Assembly (NCBI GenBank): GCA_009843785.1
Contig: VYCT01000247.1
Span: forward strand, 1-32,407
Direction: 5' to 3'
DNA length: 32,407 nucleotides
From: Candidatus Poribacteria bacterium
Lineage (GTDB): Bacteria > Poribacteria > WGA-4E > WGA-3G
How positions within the stretch are numbered: the first letter of the stretch is position 1; every line of letters begins with the position of its first letter. Position numbers and translations under genes: made by a program. The notes under the pieces were generated by a model. The model ran no database searches, had not been told where the DNA came from, and saw only the letters and a list, made by a program, of their open reading frames with translations. This document shows, piece by piece, positions 15,514 to 22,958 of this stretch.

Positions 15514-15862
15514 TACGGAAAATTTCAACAGCGAAATAGTCAATCGGTTGCTCTATGGGAGGATTTAACTTTTTGACGATGAGATGTACTTCATCCACCG
15601 CGAATTGCTCTAAAATTACGGATGCGATCTTTTCAGCGAGTGCTTCGATGAGTTGGAACGACTGCTGCGTGCCGATTTCAACGATGCGTGCGATGACTTC
15701 AGCGTAATTGACAGTGTCAGCGAGTGCATCGGTCTTACCAGCGTTGGCAAGGGCGCGCCCTAAAGTCGCATCGACTTCATAATGGCCACCAACCTGTCGC
15801 TCCGCTTCGGGAACGCCGTGGTGGCCATGGAATCGTATGCCTTTGAGGATGAGTTTGTCCAT
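15506..15862 (-). CDS. folB: Dihydroneopterin aldolase
   Basis: This 118-residue protein matches FolB, which cleaves 7,8-dihydroneopterin to 6-hydroxymethyl-dihydropterin and glycolaldehyde in folate synthesis. Seen are FHGHHGVPEAERQVGG near residue 12 with the substrate-binding glutamate, DTVNYAEV near residue 50, the pterin-anchoring QLIEALAE near residue 70, and VKKLNPPI with the catalytic lysine near residue 98. Length is normal. The start ATG at 15862 has only a weak ribosome site. It is cytoplasmic and linked to the secreted NAGPA gene only by overlap, so the functional relation is probably incidental. Confidence 0.94.
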   Translation of the reverse strand: MDKLILKGIRFHGHHGVPEAERQVGGHYEVDATLGRALANAGKTDALADTVNYAEVIARIVEIGTQQSFQLIEALAEKIASVILEQFAVDEVHLIVKKLNPPIEQPIDYFAVEIFRNA

Positions 15863-15913
15863 TTGTTGGCGTTGTTAAAAAGGTGGGTTAGAAACCCGTC
15901 CTACAAGTTAACC

Positions 15914-16528
15914 TTATTCTTCTTCAATCTCTCCGAAAGTATAGGCAGGCTCATTGAGGTCTTTGACCTGTTTCCCGTTGTTTCCGCCGGTATAGTCAAT
16001 AGCGCGGATTTTCCAGTCCTGACCGTCCTTTTCAAGTGCGGAGATCAGGTCTCCGCGTTGATTGCCCCAGTTGTACGCGCCGCGCAAGACGGCTTCTTTG
16101 CCTCTGGCATCAATGGCGATGTAGGTGATGTCAACTGTTACGGCTCCTGCGCGGAGTCGGAAGATTCCCTCCCATGCATCGTTTACATCCTGCCATCCGT
16201 TGTTCCTCTCAAAAGTGCCAGCCCAGAAGGTCCAGGCGGTAAAAACGTCGTCTGATCCCTTTTTGAGCCAAACGTCTCCGAGGGTATCCACATCTTTATC
16301 GCCGTGAGCGGTCGCGTATACGCCGTAAAGGTCGCGAATTGCCTGTTCTTCAGCCTCAAAGTCAATGTTCCTTTCAACAACGCCTGTTGGCTCTGTGGGT
16401 TGCGAAGTTGTCGTCGTCGGTGTCTTCGTTTCAGCGGGTTCAGTGTCATCAACGTCATCCCCGCCACAAGCCATCATGCCGGTGATGAGCAGCATGATGA
16501 TCAGATAATAAATCGCTTTCGGTTTCAT
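15914..16528 (-). CDS. Lipoprotein with an NTF2/SnoaL-like domain
   Basis: This 204-residue protein begins with a type II signal peptide, MKPKAIYYLIIMLLITGMMACGG shortened here to its lipobox GMMAC with Cys21. A Thr/Pro/Glu-rich linker of about 30 residues follows. The remaining ~150 residues look like an NTF2/SnoaL (DUF4440-like) fold: EQAIRDLYGVYATAHGDKDV, then FTAWTFWAGTF and a C-terminal KDGQDWKIRAIDY strand pair. Such domains bind small ligands or act as accessory subunits. GGAGGTAAACA precedes the ATG at 16528. It has its own promoter and is a likely LspA substrate. Confidence 0.85.
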   Translation of the reverse strand: MKPKAIYYLIIMLLITGMMACGGDDVDDTEPAETKTPTTTTSQPTEPTGVVERNIDFEAEEQAIRDLYGVYATAHGDKDVDTLGDVWLKKGSDDVFTAWTFWAGTFERNNGWQDVNDAWEGIFRLRAGAVTVDITYIAIDARGKEAVLRGAYNWGNQRGDLISALEKDGQDWKIRAIDYTGGNNGKQVKDLNEPAYTFGEIEEE

Positions 16529-16582
16529 TGTTTACCTCCTGCGTTCCGTCCAAAATAGGTGAATGCCATTCACACGTTTTTT

Positions 16583-16611
16583 ATTTTAGCAGAGCTGAGG
16601 ATAAAAATCAA
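16583..16611 (-). promoter_or_regulatory. Predicted sigma70-type promoter of the lipoprotein gene
   Basis: On the minus strand, TTGATT (16611-16606), a 17-base spacer and TAAAAT (16588-16583) lie about 60 bases upstream of the lipoprotein ATG. Confidence 0.65.
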
Positions 16612-16620
16612 CTTAATTTT

Positions 16621-16655
16621 AGTTCTCGGTTATCGGTTGTCGGTTTTCAGTTTTC
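16621..16655. repeat. Heptad tandem repeat, copy 2
   Basis: Five units in perfect 7-base register read AGTTCTC, GGTTATC, GGTTGTC, GGTTTTC, AGTTTTC. The consensus is RGTTNTC. They lie between the divergent promoters of the lipoprotein gene and moaD. Confidence 0.88.
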
Positions 16656-16671
16656 AGAATAACAGATTTTG

Positions 16672-16680
16672 TGTTATACT
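16672..16680 (+). promoter_or_regulatory. Extended -10 promoter of moaDE
   Basis: TGTTATACT is an extended -10 element (TGn plus TATACT) 56 bases upstream of the moaD ATG. The -35 position is occupied by the end of the heptad repeat (TTTTCA), a poor -35 match. Confidence 0.5.
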
Positions 16681-16735
16681 TTTAGGGCAGCTAGGATACT
16701 ATTAATCGCTAAAATTCTGTTGGAGAGGAATCTTT

Positions 16736-16990
16736 ATGAACGTCACAGTTAAATATTTTGCCGTATGCCACGAAATGTTAGATAGATCGGAAGAAGAGAT
16801 GGATCTTCCGGAAGGTGCTACCGTCGAAACGATTTTAAAACGGCTTGAAGAAGAATGGCCCGAAATTGCTGAGTTCTATGAAGTGATGCAAATGTCTGTC
16901 AATTGGGAATACGCCACAGAAAACACGGAACTCGCGGAGGGAGATGAGGTCGCACTGATTCCACCTGTAACGGGGGGTTCCGATGTTTAA
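16736..16990 (+). CDS. moaD: Molybdopterin synthase small (sulfur carrier) subunit
   Basis: This 84-residue beta-grasp protein matches MoaD, the sulfur carrier of molybdopterin synthase. It has VKYFAVCHEMLDRSEEEMDL near the start and the C-terminal EGDEVALIPPVTGG signature. The glycine pair, whose carboxyl end is normally thiocarboxylated, is followed by three more residues (SDV) before the stop. The extension must be trimmed or tolerated for function. AGAGG precedes the ATG by 7 bases. The 3' end overlaps moaE by 8 bases. Confidence 0.92.
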   Translation: MNVTVKYFAVCHEMLDRSEEEMDLPEGATVETILKRLEEEWPEIAEFYEVMQMSVNWEYATENTELAEGDEVALIPPVTGGSDV

Positions 16991-17444
16991 AATAACCACG
17001 GAAGTTATCACAGGTGCAGAAGTGCGCGAAGCGGTGGAGGGCCCGGATGCTGGCGCGGTGGTACTTTTCTTTGGTACCGTTCGGAACAACACCGACGGCA
17101 GAGCGGTCCGATGCCTTGAATATGAAGCGTATCCGCCGATGGCAGAGAAGAAGATGGCGGAAATTGCGCAGGAGATTTCGGAGAAATGGGGCATTGATCG
17201 CGTTGCGATGGTGCATCGCGTTGGGAAGTTAGAGATCGGTGAGGTGAGTGTGGCAGTAGCCGTCGCGTCTCCGCATCGCAAAGACGGATTTGAAGCGTGT
17301 AAATATGCGATGGATCGCCTCAAGCAGATTGTCCCGATCTGGAAGCGCGAGGTGTGGGCAGATGGCGAAGCGGAATGGGTGAAACCGGATGCTGTTTTTT
17401 TCGATGCCCCTAAGCGACACAAAACCGCTCCACAAACTGACTAA
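16983..17444 (+). CDS. moaE: Molybdopterin synthase large (catalytic) subunit
   Basis: This 153-residue protein is MoaE, which converts cyclic pyranopterin monophosphate to molybdopterin using sulfur from MoaD. Typical segments are AVVLFFGTVRNNTDGRAV near residue 25, CLEYEAYPPMAE near 44, MVHRVGKLEIGEVSVAVAVA near 80, and the conserved IVPIWKRE near 120 with the catalytic lysine. The start is inside the moaD end. Product molybdopterin would feed the molybdo-enzyme at 3162-7125. The last 35 bases overlap the convergent argE gene. Confidence 0.95.
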   Translation: MFKITTEVITGAEVREAVEGPDAGAVVLFFGTVRNNTDGRAVRCLEYEAYPPMAEKKMAEIAQEISEKWGIDRVAMVHRVGKLEIGEVSVAVAVASPHRKDGFEACKYAMDRLKQIVPIWKREVWADGEAEWVKPDAVFFDAPKRHKTAPQTD

Positions 17445-18534
17445 AGATTGAGACGGCTTGTGGGAACTGATCCAACCTCATCCACTCATCTACGGTATGC
17501 GCCTGTAGAATGCTCCCCGGTCCGATGATGACGGTCTCCATGTGCTGTGCGAAGACGGCAGCATCGGTGCCATAGGCGACGGTTTGGGGTTCAGTCTCAC
17601 CGGTTATTTCAAGAGCTGCTTGGATAATCTCCGCCTCGGGTGGCGTGCGTACCGGAGGTGCATCAATATACAAATCGAATATTAACTCATGCTTTTCAGC
17701 CGAGTCCCGCGCGCGGTCTATCCATTCTTGCGAATTGTCTCCCGGCATTGGACGGTAATTGATACAACAGACGCTTAACGGCGAAGTAATATTCCCTGGG
17801 CAGTCGCCATCACTGATAGTGATATTCCAATCCGTAAAAGCTGGCGTGAATTCATCGTTGAAATACCGAGTATCGGTTGTCAATTCGTGATAAATATCCC
17901 GCATTTCTGCAAGGAACGGAATTAACTTTAGATTCGCGTTGTCGCCTTCACCTGTACTGCTGTGCGCTGCACGCCCGTGGGCTGTGGCAGTAAATCGGAC
18001 AGTCCCTTTGTGGGCATATACTGCCTGGAGTTCTGTCGGTTCACCGACGATCCCATACTTTGGAAAGCCGTGCTTTTTGAACATCAGCGACTTTTCGGCA
18101 ACAGCGATTGCTCCGAGGTAGCCCACTTCTTCATCAGCCGTGATGACAACGTAAAGGGGTGCCGTCAACTTTGACGCTGTATAGCGTGATGCCACCTCAA
18201 TCATGCAGGCGACGCTGCCTTTCATATCACAACTGCCTCTACCGTACATCTTTCCATCAGCGATCCGTGCCTCAAACGGATCCATGGACCAACCGATAGC
18301 CGGAACAGTATCTATGTGTCCAAGGAGTGCCAACCCACGTTCACCGTTCACCGGTCCTTTACGTCCGATGAGATTTACCTTCAGCACGCCTGCTGGGTCT
18401 CTGTATTCAACCCGTTCCACCTCACACTCAATGGCTTCCAAGGTTTCCGTCAGAAAATCCATGACTTCAACGTTGCTGAGCGGACTTACTGTATTGTACC
18501 CGATAAGGGTTTTGGTTAATTCTTTTGCATCCAT
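17410..18534 (-). CDS. argE: M20 family peptidase, acetylornithine deacetylase-like
   Basis: This 374-residue protein is a di-zinc M20 hydrolase close to ArgE, which deacetylates N-acetylornithine in arginine synthesis. Metal ligands visible are the His in GHIDTVP, the Asp in GSCDMKGS, the Glu pair in ADEEVG, the Glu in GEPTEL and the His in LQAHTVDEWM. The dimerisation domain starts at HKGTVRFTATAHGRAAHS. Substrate specificity within M20 (ArgE versus DapE or others) is not settled by sequence alone; ArgE is the best fit. The ATG at 18534 lacks a strong ribosome site. It overlaps moaE tail to tail by 35 bases. Confidence 0.86.
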   Translation of the reverse strand: MDAKELTKTLIGYNTVSPLSNVEVMDFLTETLEAIECEVERVEYRDPAGVLKVNLIGRKGPVNGERGLALLGHIDTVPAIGWSMDPFEARIADGKMYGRGSCDMKGSVACMIEVASRYTASKLTAPLYVVITADEEVGYLGAIAVAEKSLMFKKHGFPKYGIVGEPTELQAVYAHKGTVRFTATAHGRAAHSSTGEGDNANLKLIPFLAEMRDIYHELTTDTRYFNDEFTPAFTDWNITISDGDCPGNITSPLSVCCINYRPMPGDNSQEWIDRARDSAEKHELIFDLYIDAPPVRTPPEAEIIQAALEITGETEPQTVAYGTDAAVFAQHMETVIIGPGSILQAHTVDEWMRLDQFPQAVSIFSQFVERFCVA

Positions 18535-18580
18535 AATGAGGCATTTTACAAAAAGCGTGGAAGTTTGTCAATAAATTTTT

Positions 18581-18710
18581 TATTATAGTAAAGCCCATAA
18601 TTATTTGGACGCGCGATTGATCGTAGGGGCTGGGTTACGCAGCCCCTACGATCAGGCAATGTGGATTGCTATTGTGGTGTGTCAATTTGTTTTCGTGCTT
18701 TACTATAATA
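18581..18710. mobile_element. MITE-like element with 14-bp terminal inverted repeats
   Basis: TATTATAGTAAAGC (18581-18594) and its exact complement GCTTTACTATAATA (18697-18710) bound a 130-base non-coding element. The outermost TA on each side fits a TA target duplication, as made by IS630/Tc1-mariner-type transposases. There is no transposase gene within. It holds a strong internal hairpin (18619-18653). It accounts for most of the argE-rsmE intergenic space. Confidence 0.75.
18619..18653. repeat. Perfect 14-bp hairpin nested in the MITE-like element
   Basis: GATCGTAGGGGCTG (18619-18632) and CAGCCCCTACGATC (18640-18653) form a perfect GC-rich stem with a 7-base loop. It is symmetric and lacks a T tract, so it looks like a repeat element rather than a terminator. 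Confidence 0.8.
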
Positions 18711-18769
18711 GTTGTCAGTAGAGAACCTATTGCCTTCCTCACTTCCTTTGGCATTGCGGAGGAATGCCT

Positions 18770-19507
18770 CTACAATTGGTATTCATAAGCAGCGATGGCA
18801 ACTGCCACAATCGCGGCGGTTTCTGTTCGCAAAATGTTCGTGCCGAGTGTGACGGGAACGCATCCATTTTTAATCGCGGCAGTGACCTCTTGTTCAGAAA
18901 AGCCGCCTTCGGGTCCAACAAAGAGTGCGATAGATGTGGGTTGCGAAATCTCTCGCAAAACCGTCTTGATATGCTGTGGACGCGGTTCCTGTGCAAGATA
19001 TGGATTGAGAATTAGGCGAAGTGAGAATGTGTCGATTTGCGTAAGAGAAGCCTCAAATGTCTGCGGCTCACAGAGTTTAGGTAACCACGTGCGCTGACAC
19101 TGCTTCGTGGCAGAGATAACCACACGGTGCCATCGTTGATATCGATTTTGGCTCGGTTTCTGCAAAGCGTGCTCTGAGTCTATCGGTACAATCTGTGTAA
19201 CACCGATTTCGGTTGCCTTCTGAAGAATCAACTCCATTTTATCATTCTTGGGAAGTCCTTGGAATAGCGTAAGTGCAGGCAGTAGGCTTTCATGAAATTC
19301 ATGGGTGAGGATCCGGGCTTCGCTTGGCTTCCGATTTGTACCTATATCAATCACTTCTGCGGTATAGACGTTACCCTGCCCATCAATAATTCTGATAGTT
19401 GCACCGGGTGTTAGTCGGAGGACATTGCGGAGATGGTGTTGCTCCGAGTCGGTAATTGTAGCAGTATCTGTGTGAATCTGAGGAGTCGGAACATAGAACG
19501 TGTGCAT
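18770..19507 (-). CDS. rsmE: 16S rRNA (uracil-1498-N3)-methyltransferase
   Basis: This 245-residue protein matches RsmE, a SPOUT-class methyltransferase that makes m3U1498 in 16S rRNA. The N-terminal PUA-like domain has HHLRNVLRLTPGATIRIIDG. The knot domain has KNDKMELILQKATEIGVTQI, the SAM-binding FVGPEGGFSEQEV near residue 196, and LGTNILRTETAAI near residue 222. Length is normal. The start ATG at 19507 follows 15 bases after the rpe stop, so the two genes are likely co-transcribed. Confidence 0.95.
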   Translation of the reverse strand: MHTFYVPTPQIHTDTATITDSEQHHLRNVLRLTPGATIRIIDGQGNVYTAEVIDIGTNRKPSEARILTHEFHESLLPALTLFQGLPKNDKMELILQKATEIGVTQIVPIDSEHALQKPSQNRYQRWHRVVISATKQCQRTWLPKLCEPQTFEASLTQIDTFSLRLILNPYLAQEPRPQHIKTVLREISQPTSIALFVGPEGGFSEQEVTAAIKNGCVPVTLGTNILRTETAAIVAVAIAAYEYQL

Positions 19508-19522
19508 CTCTGAAGTGCGCTC

Positions 19523-20182
19523 TTAGGTTACAGCAGTGCGAAGATTTTCAATGACCGCCCCTGGTTGCTGACTGCGGAAGATAGCCGTGCCCGCGACGAG
19601 AACCGTCACGCCTTGACGGATTGCGAGCGGCGCGATTTCCGTGGTCACCCCCCCATCAACCGAGATGTCAAGCGGACTCTTTAATGTTGGCGTTATTTGT
19701 TGCAATTCCGCTATTTTTGCGAGCGTCCCGCGTTGAAAGGCTTGTCCCCCGAAACCGGGTTCAACGCTCATGGGTAAGACCAAATCAATATCTGAAAGAT
19801 AAGGAATGACTGCCGATGTCGGCGTTTTCGGTGAAAATGCCAAACCGGGTTTAATCCCGTGCGCTTTGATTGTTGAAATGACTTGGTTAGGTTCATCAGC
19901 ACTTTCGATATGAAATGTGATGAAATCTGCGCCAGCTGTAGCGAGTGCATTGATATAACGGAGCGGGTGCGTTACCATAATGTGGACATCGAACGGGATC
20001 TGGGTGATTTGACGTACAGCGGCAATAAATGGTGGGCTGATACCAAAGTTTGGTACAAATTCACCGTCCATTACATCAAAATGTAGCATATCCGCGCCGG
20101 CATCAACGATCTGTTTGACCTCTTCACCCAGGCGGCTAAAGTCTGCAGCGAGCAATGAGGGGGCAATCTTAGGCGTATGAAT
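19523..20182 (-). CDS. rpe: Ribulose-phosphate 3-epimerase, probably with an ATT start codon
   Basis: The protein is a TIM-barrel Rpe, interconverting ribulose-5-phosphate and xylulose-5-phosphate. Metal and catalytic residues lie in HFDVMDGEFVPN, DVHIMVTHP, FHIES and ISVDGGVTTE; the phosphate site is MSVEPGFGGQ. The first usual start is a TTG at 20155, but that would remove the conserved IAPSL beginning of strand 1. The frame stays open upstream, reading IHTPKIAPSLLAADFSRL. A GGAGG ribosome site at 20196-20192 lies 9 bases before an ATT codon at 20182. No ATG, GTG or TTG lies between that site and the conserved region. ATT gives a normal 219-residue length. Confidence 0.9.
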   Translation of the reverse strand: MHTPKIAPSLLAADFSRLGEEVKQIVDAGADMLHFDVMDGEFVPNFGISPPFIAAVRQITQIPFDVHIMVTHPLRYINALATAGADFITFHIESADEPNQVISTIKAHGIKPGLAFSPKTPTSAVIPYLSDIDLVLPMSVEPGFGGQAFQRGTLAKIAELQQITPTLKSPLDISVDGGVTTEIAPLAIRQGVTVLVAGTAIFRSQQPGAVIENLRTAVT

Positions 20183-20210
20183 TTGTATGTTCCTCCGGTT
20201 TTATTCTTTA

Positions 20211-20298
20211 GGACTTACGCAAACAGCAAGAATTACGGTATTTTTAACCCCCTAAATCCCGCTTATCAGAGGGGCTTTAAGAGAAAGTGCGTAAGTCC
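20211..20298. mobile_element. MITE-like element with 11-bp terminal inverted repeats
   Basis: GGACTTACGCA (20211-20221) and its exact complement TGCGTAAGTCC (20288-20298) bound an 88-base non-coding element. Inside are CCCCCTAAATCCC and a GAGGGGCTTTAA segment that partly pair. It sits between the PASTA gene stop (2 bases away) and the rpe ribosome site (14 bases away). Similar GGACTTACGCA termini are familiar from small cyanobacterial elements; that comparison is from memory. Confidence 0.65.
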
Positions 20299-20300
20299 AG

Positions 20301-21278
20301 TTATCTATAAACCGTTTCAGGTAGTAGTTTTTCACCATTTTCATAGACGATCACCCGCGTTTTTCCGAAGACGCGAACCCCTTTTCGTTCGAGGTCAATC
20401 AATTCACCCGGTGCGTAACGTTGATCAATGACAACACGTTTGCCGGAGTCATCAATGATGACAATCTTGACGTGGTGCGACAGGGTTCCTTCTTCGCTGA
20501 CAGAATGCTCGAAGGGTAGCAATCGACCAATGTTTTCAGGCGATTCTTGCCCGCTAATTTCGAGGAGGATCAGGTCTCCGGTTCGGACCATCACGCTGCC
20601 TGGGGGTTTGTGCGCAATAATTGCGCCTTCAGGGATTTTGGGGTGCGAACTATATTCGGTCTCAACATTTAGTCCAGCTGCTTCTAAGGCAACAAGAACA
20701 TCAGCGGCAGGTTGACCTTGGAAATCTGGGAGTTGCATGAATTGCGGTGTGGGTCCCACGCTGACCAAGAGGTTAACAGCACTGCCGCGTTGTTGGCCGC
20801 CGCCTTCTGGCGGGGTTTGCGCGATGACTGTACCTTGTAGATAAGTTTTAGAATGGACTTCCGCGATCCGATTTGGCCGAAAGCCTGCGGCCCGAAGCGT
20901 CTCAGCAGCGGCATCGTGTGATTTACCGATAACAGAAGGGACGGGTGCTAACTCTGCGCCTATACTGACGGTGATTGTCACAGGTTGGTAAGATTTGATT
21001 CTAAAGTTCGCCACCGGATCTTGAGCGATGATTTCGCCCTTTGGTGCCTCACTACTCGCCTCCCGAATGTCTTTCGCGGGTCGAAGCCCTTCCTTATCAA
21101 GGATACGGACGGCTTCATAGTAGGTTTTACCAGTAATGTTTGGGACAAGTACTTCTTCTGTCCGAACCCATTTCGGAATAATCACGAAAATAATTAGCAC
21201 ACCAGTTATACCGAATAGAATTAGGAAGTAGAGTGAAACCTTGACGACAGCAAATAGGGTATTATTAAGACTATTCAT
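20301..21278 (-). CDS. Membrane-anchored protein with three PASTA domains
   Basis: A 325-residue protein with a short cytoplasmic N-terminus and one transmembrane helix (about residues 12-34, SLYFLILFGITGVLIIFVII). It then has three PASTA repeats outside the membrane: VLVPNITGKTYYEAVRIL, APVPSVIGKSHDAAAETL and MQLPDFQGQPAADVLVAL. The C-terminal ~90 residues are not PASTA-like. PASTA domains sense peptidoglycan and usually sit on Ser/Thr kinases or PBPs; no kinase or PBP domain is present here. The start overlaps the fmt stop by 4 bases (ATGA), so it is coupled to fmt. Confidence 0.88.
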   Translation of the reverse strand: MNSLNNTLFAVVKVSLYFLILFGITGVLIIFVIIPKWVRTEEVLVPNITGKTYYEAVRILDKEGLRPAKDIREASSEAPKGEIIAQDPVANFRIKSYQPVTITVSIGAELAPVPSVIGKSHDAAAETLRAAGFRPNRIAEVHSKTYLQGTVIAQTPPEGGGQQRGSAVNLLVSVGPTPQFMQLPDFQGQPAADVLVALEAAGLNVETEYSSHPKIPEGAIIAHKPPGSVMVRTGDLILLEISGQESPENIGRLLPFEHSVSEEGTLSHHVKIVIIDDSGKRVVIDQRYAPGELIDLERKGVRVFGKTRVIVYENGEKLLPETVYR

Positions 21279-22225
21279 AGCGATGTGGGTGTCAAAAGTT
21301 GTTCGTCTGTCTGTAATTGGTAACCGTTGATAAAATCGGAGACTTCCATAATTTTTTTGGTAGCGGGCTGAATTTTCAGTAGTTGAAGCGTCCCGTCTGC
21401 CGTTGCAACGATCAGTTTCCGTTTTTCAATGACTTTGAGCGTCCCTGCGGGAACAGCGAAGGTTTGCGAAAGCGGTTGACAACTGACAATCTTCAATCGG
21501 AGATTGTTCCGAAAGAAGGTATATGCGCCGGGCCAGATTGCAGTGCCTCTGACGAGATTATGAATCGTCGTCGCGGGTTGATTCCAGTCAATGTGTCCGA
21601 TATCCTTTGTCAGACGTGGTGCCTGCGTTGCCTCGGCGTTGTTCTGAGGTGTCGCCGGTGGTGGTGCTCCTTCTGGCATCTCGGACAGGAGTTGGACGAG
21701 TTGATTTGCCCCGAGTTGTGCCAATTGTTCTGTTAATGTGAAAGCGTTATCCTCATTTCGGATTCTGATAGAACTTGTGGAAATAATATCGCCTGTATCC
21801 TCACCTGCATCCAATAACATAAGCGTCACGCCTGTTTCGGTTTCGCCGTTAATTAATGCCCATTGAATCGGTGCTGCCCCTCGGTACTTCGGGAGCAGTG
21901 AGGGGTGCAAATTGATCGTCCCACAGGGTGGAATATCCAAAAGGGTCTGCGGCAGGAGTTGACCGAATGCGGCAACGACAATTACGTCTGGTGCGAGGCG
22001 TTCAAGAACGCGCACGAAATGCGGTTTCCTCACTCTCTCAGGTTGGTAAACCGGTAAATTGTGCGCTGTTGCGACGATTTTAACAGGCGGTGGATTGAGA
22101 TGTTTTCCGCGTCCACTTGGCCGGTCGGGTTGTGTGACAACGCCAATGATTTCAAATTTGTGGGTAATCAGTTCCGTGAGTGCCGGCAGAGCAAACTCAC
22201 TGGTTCCCATAAAAAGAATACGCAT
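21275..22225 (-). CDS. fmt: Methionyl-tRNA formyltransferase
   Basis: This 316-residue protein matches Fmt, which formylates Met-tRNAfMet with 10-formyl-tetrahydrofolate for initiation. It starts with MRILFMGTSEFALPAL and has VVTQPDRPSGRG. The catalytic Asn-His-Asp region appears as INLHPSLLPKYRGAAPIQWA and LLDAGEDTGDI. The C-terminal OB-like tRNA-binding domain has RGTAIWPGAYTFF. Length is normal. No peptide deformylase gene is in the window. The ATG at 22225 has no strong ribosome site; a heptad repeat begins 11 bases upstream. Confidence 0.96.
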   Translation of the reverse strand: MRILFMGTSEFALPALTELITHKFEIIGVVTQPDRPSGRGKHLNPPPVKIVATAHNLPVYQPERVRKPHFVRVLERLAPDVIVVAAFGQLLPQTLLDIPPCGTINLHPSLLPKYRGAAPIQWALINGETETGVTLMLLDAGEDTGDIISTSSIRIRNEDNAFTLTEQLAQLGANQLVQLLSEMPEGAPPPATPQNNAEATQAPRLTKDIGHIDWNQPATTIHNLVRGTAIWPGAYTFFRNNLRLKIVSCQPLSQTFAVPAGTLKVIEKRKLIVATADGTLQLLKIQPATKKIMEVSDFINGYQLQTDEQLLTPTSL

Positions 22226-22235
22226 TGTTGACTTT

Positions 22236-22270
22236 AGTTTTCAGTTTTCGGTTATCAGTTATCAGTTAAA
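22236..22270. repeat. Heptad tandem repeat, copy 3
   Basis: Five units in 7-base register read AGTTTTC, AGTTTTC, GGTTATC, AGTTATC, AGTTAAA, immediately upstream of fmt. They fit the same RGTTNTC consensus as copy 2. Confidence 0.88.
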
Positions 22271-22403
22271 GAGGGCTGCGATCTTCGGGGTATCTCTTGT
22301 GAGAAACAACTGGGAACGATAAGAAATCCGTTTTTCTCTTGATTAAAAAAAATAGTGAATTAAAAGACCATCCATGATGAGCGAGGGTCCACAGTTAAAA
22401 AAT

Positions 22404-22958
22404 TCAGAAGCGAATCTGAAGGAGAGGCATCGCAAAACCGGCAGCGGGTTCATTTGCCCATCTATTGAGTCTGTTGTTTAGTGCGTCTTGTCGAGAGATA
22501 TTCCTATATCTTGCTATATGTGGATCCGTTTTGGACAGACGTGCGATAGTCCCCTCAATTGGCTCTTCCTCTTCAACGGGTGGTGCTTCAGGTTCTGGTA
22601 CACGTGGTGCCGATCGATCCACATTGCGCGTATGTAACCAATCCCAAACACCGATGAAGAGTGACAAGGAGACTGCCCCGATCCCAACGATGCGATAGTC
22701 GCTCGGTGTCATTTCAGGTGCGAATATATTCTCACGATACATTTTTATGCCTCTAACGGCGAGATAACTGTGAATAGCGGTGAATGGTAGGGAACTCAAG
22801 GTGATAATTTCAAACCGACGCAACGCACTTTCGCTGTAGTCGGCGGGGTCTTCGTGTTGCGCTGGAGGTTCTGACTGAAACTGTGCTCTTGCGTGCGGTT
22901 GTGCGAAAACGAGAAAAGCTACACTTATTAGAAATAATTGGGTGCGAACCTTGTACAT
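22404..22958 (-). CDS. Exported or membrane protein of unknown function
   Basis: A 184-residue protein with a signal peptide (TQLFLISVAFLVFAQPHARA). A hydrophobic stretch follows near residues 50-70 (IITLSSLPFTAIHSYLAV), and a second helix near residues 90-108 (IVGIGAVSLSLFIGVWDWL). A Pro/Glu-rich linker (APRVPEPEAPPVEEEEP) and a basic C-terminal tail ending MPLLQIRF come next. The terminal Phe after an aromatic/hydrophobic pattern is outer-membrane-like but not decisive. AAGGAGG precedes the ATG at 22958. I do not recognise the family. Confidence 0.75.
   Translation of the reverse strand: MYKVRTQLFLISVAFLVFAQPHARAQFQSEPPAQHEDPADYSESALRRFEIITLSSLPFTAIHSYLAVRGIKMYRENIFAPEMTPSDYRIVGIGAVSLSLFIGVWDWLHTRNVDRSAPRVPEPEAPPVEEEEPIEGTIARLSKTDPHIARYRNISRQDALNNRLNRWANEPAAGFAMPLLQIRF

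Noticed and set aside
16969-16990. Programmed frameshift joining MoaD and MoaE on the G run.
   Set aside because: moaE has its own well-placed ATG and there is no stimulatory structure evident; it is kept only as a side remark on the MoaD tail.
18619-18653. The GC-rich hairpin as a rho-independent terminator for rsmE.
   Set aside because: No T tract follows on either strand, and it sits symmetrically within a pair of terminal inverted repeats.
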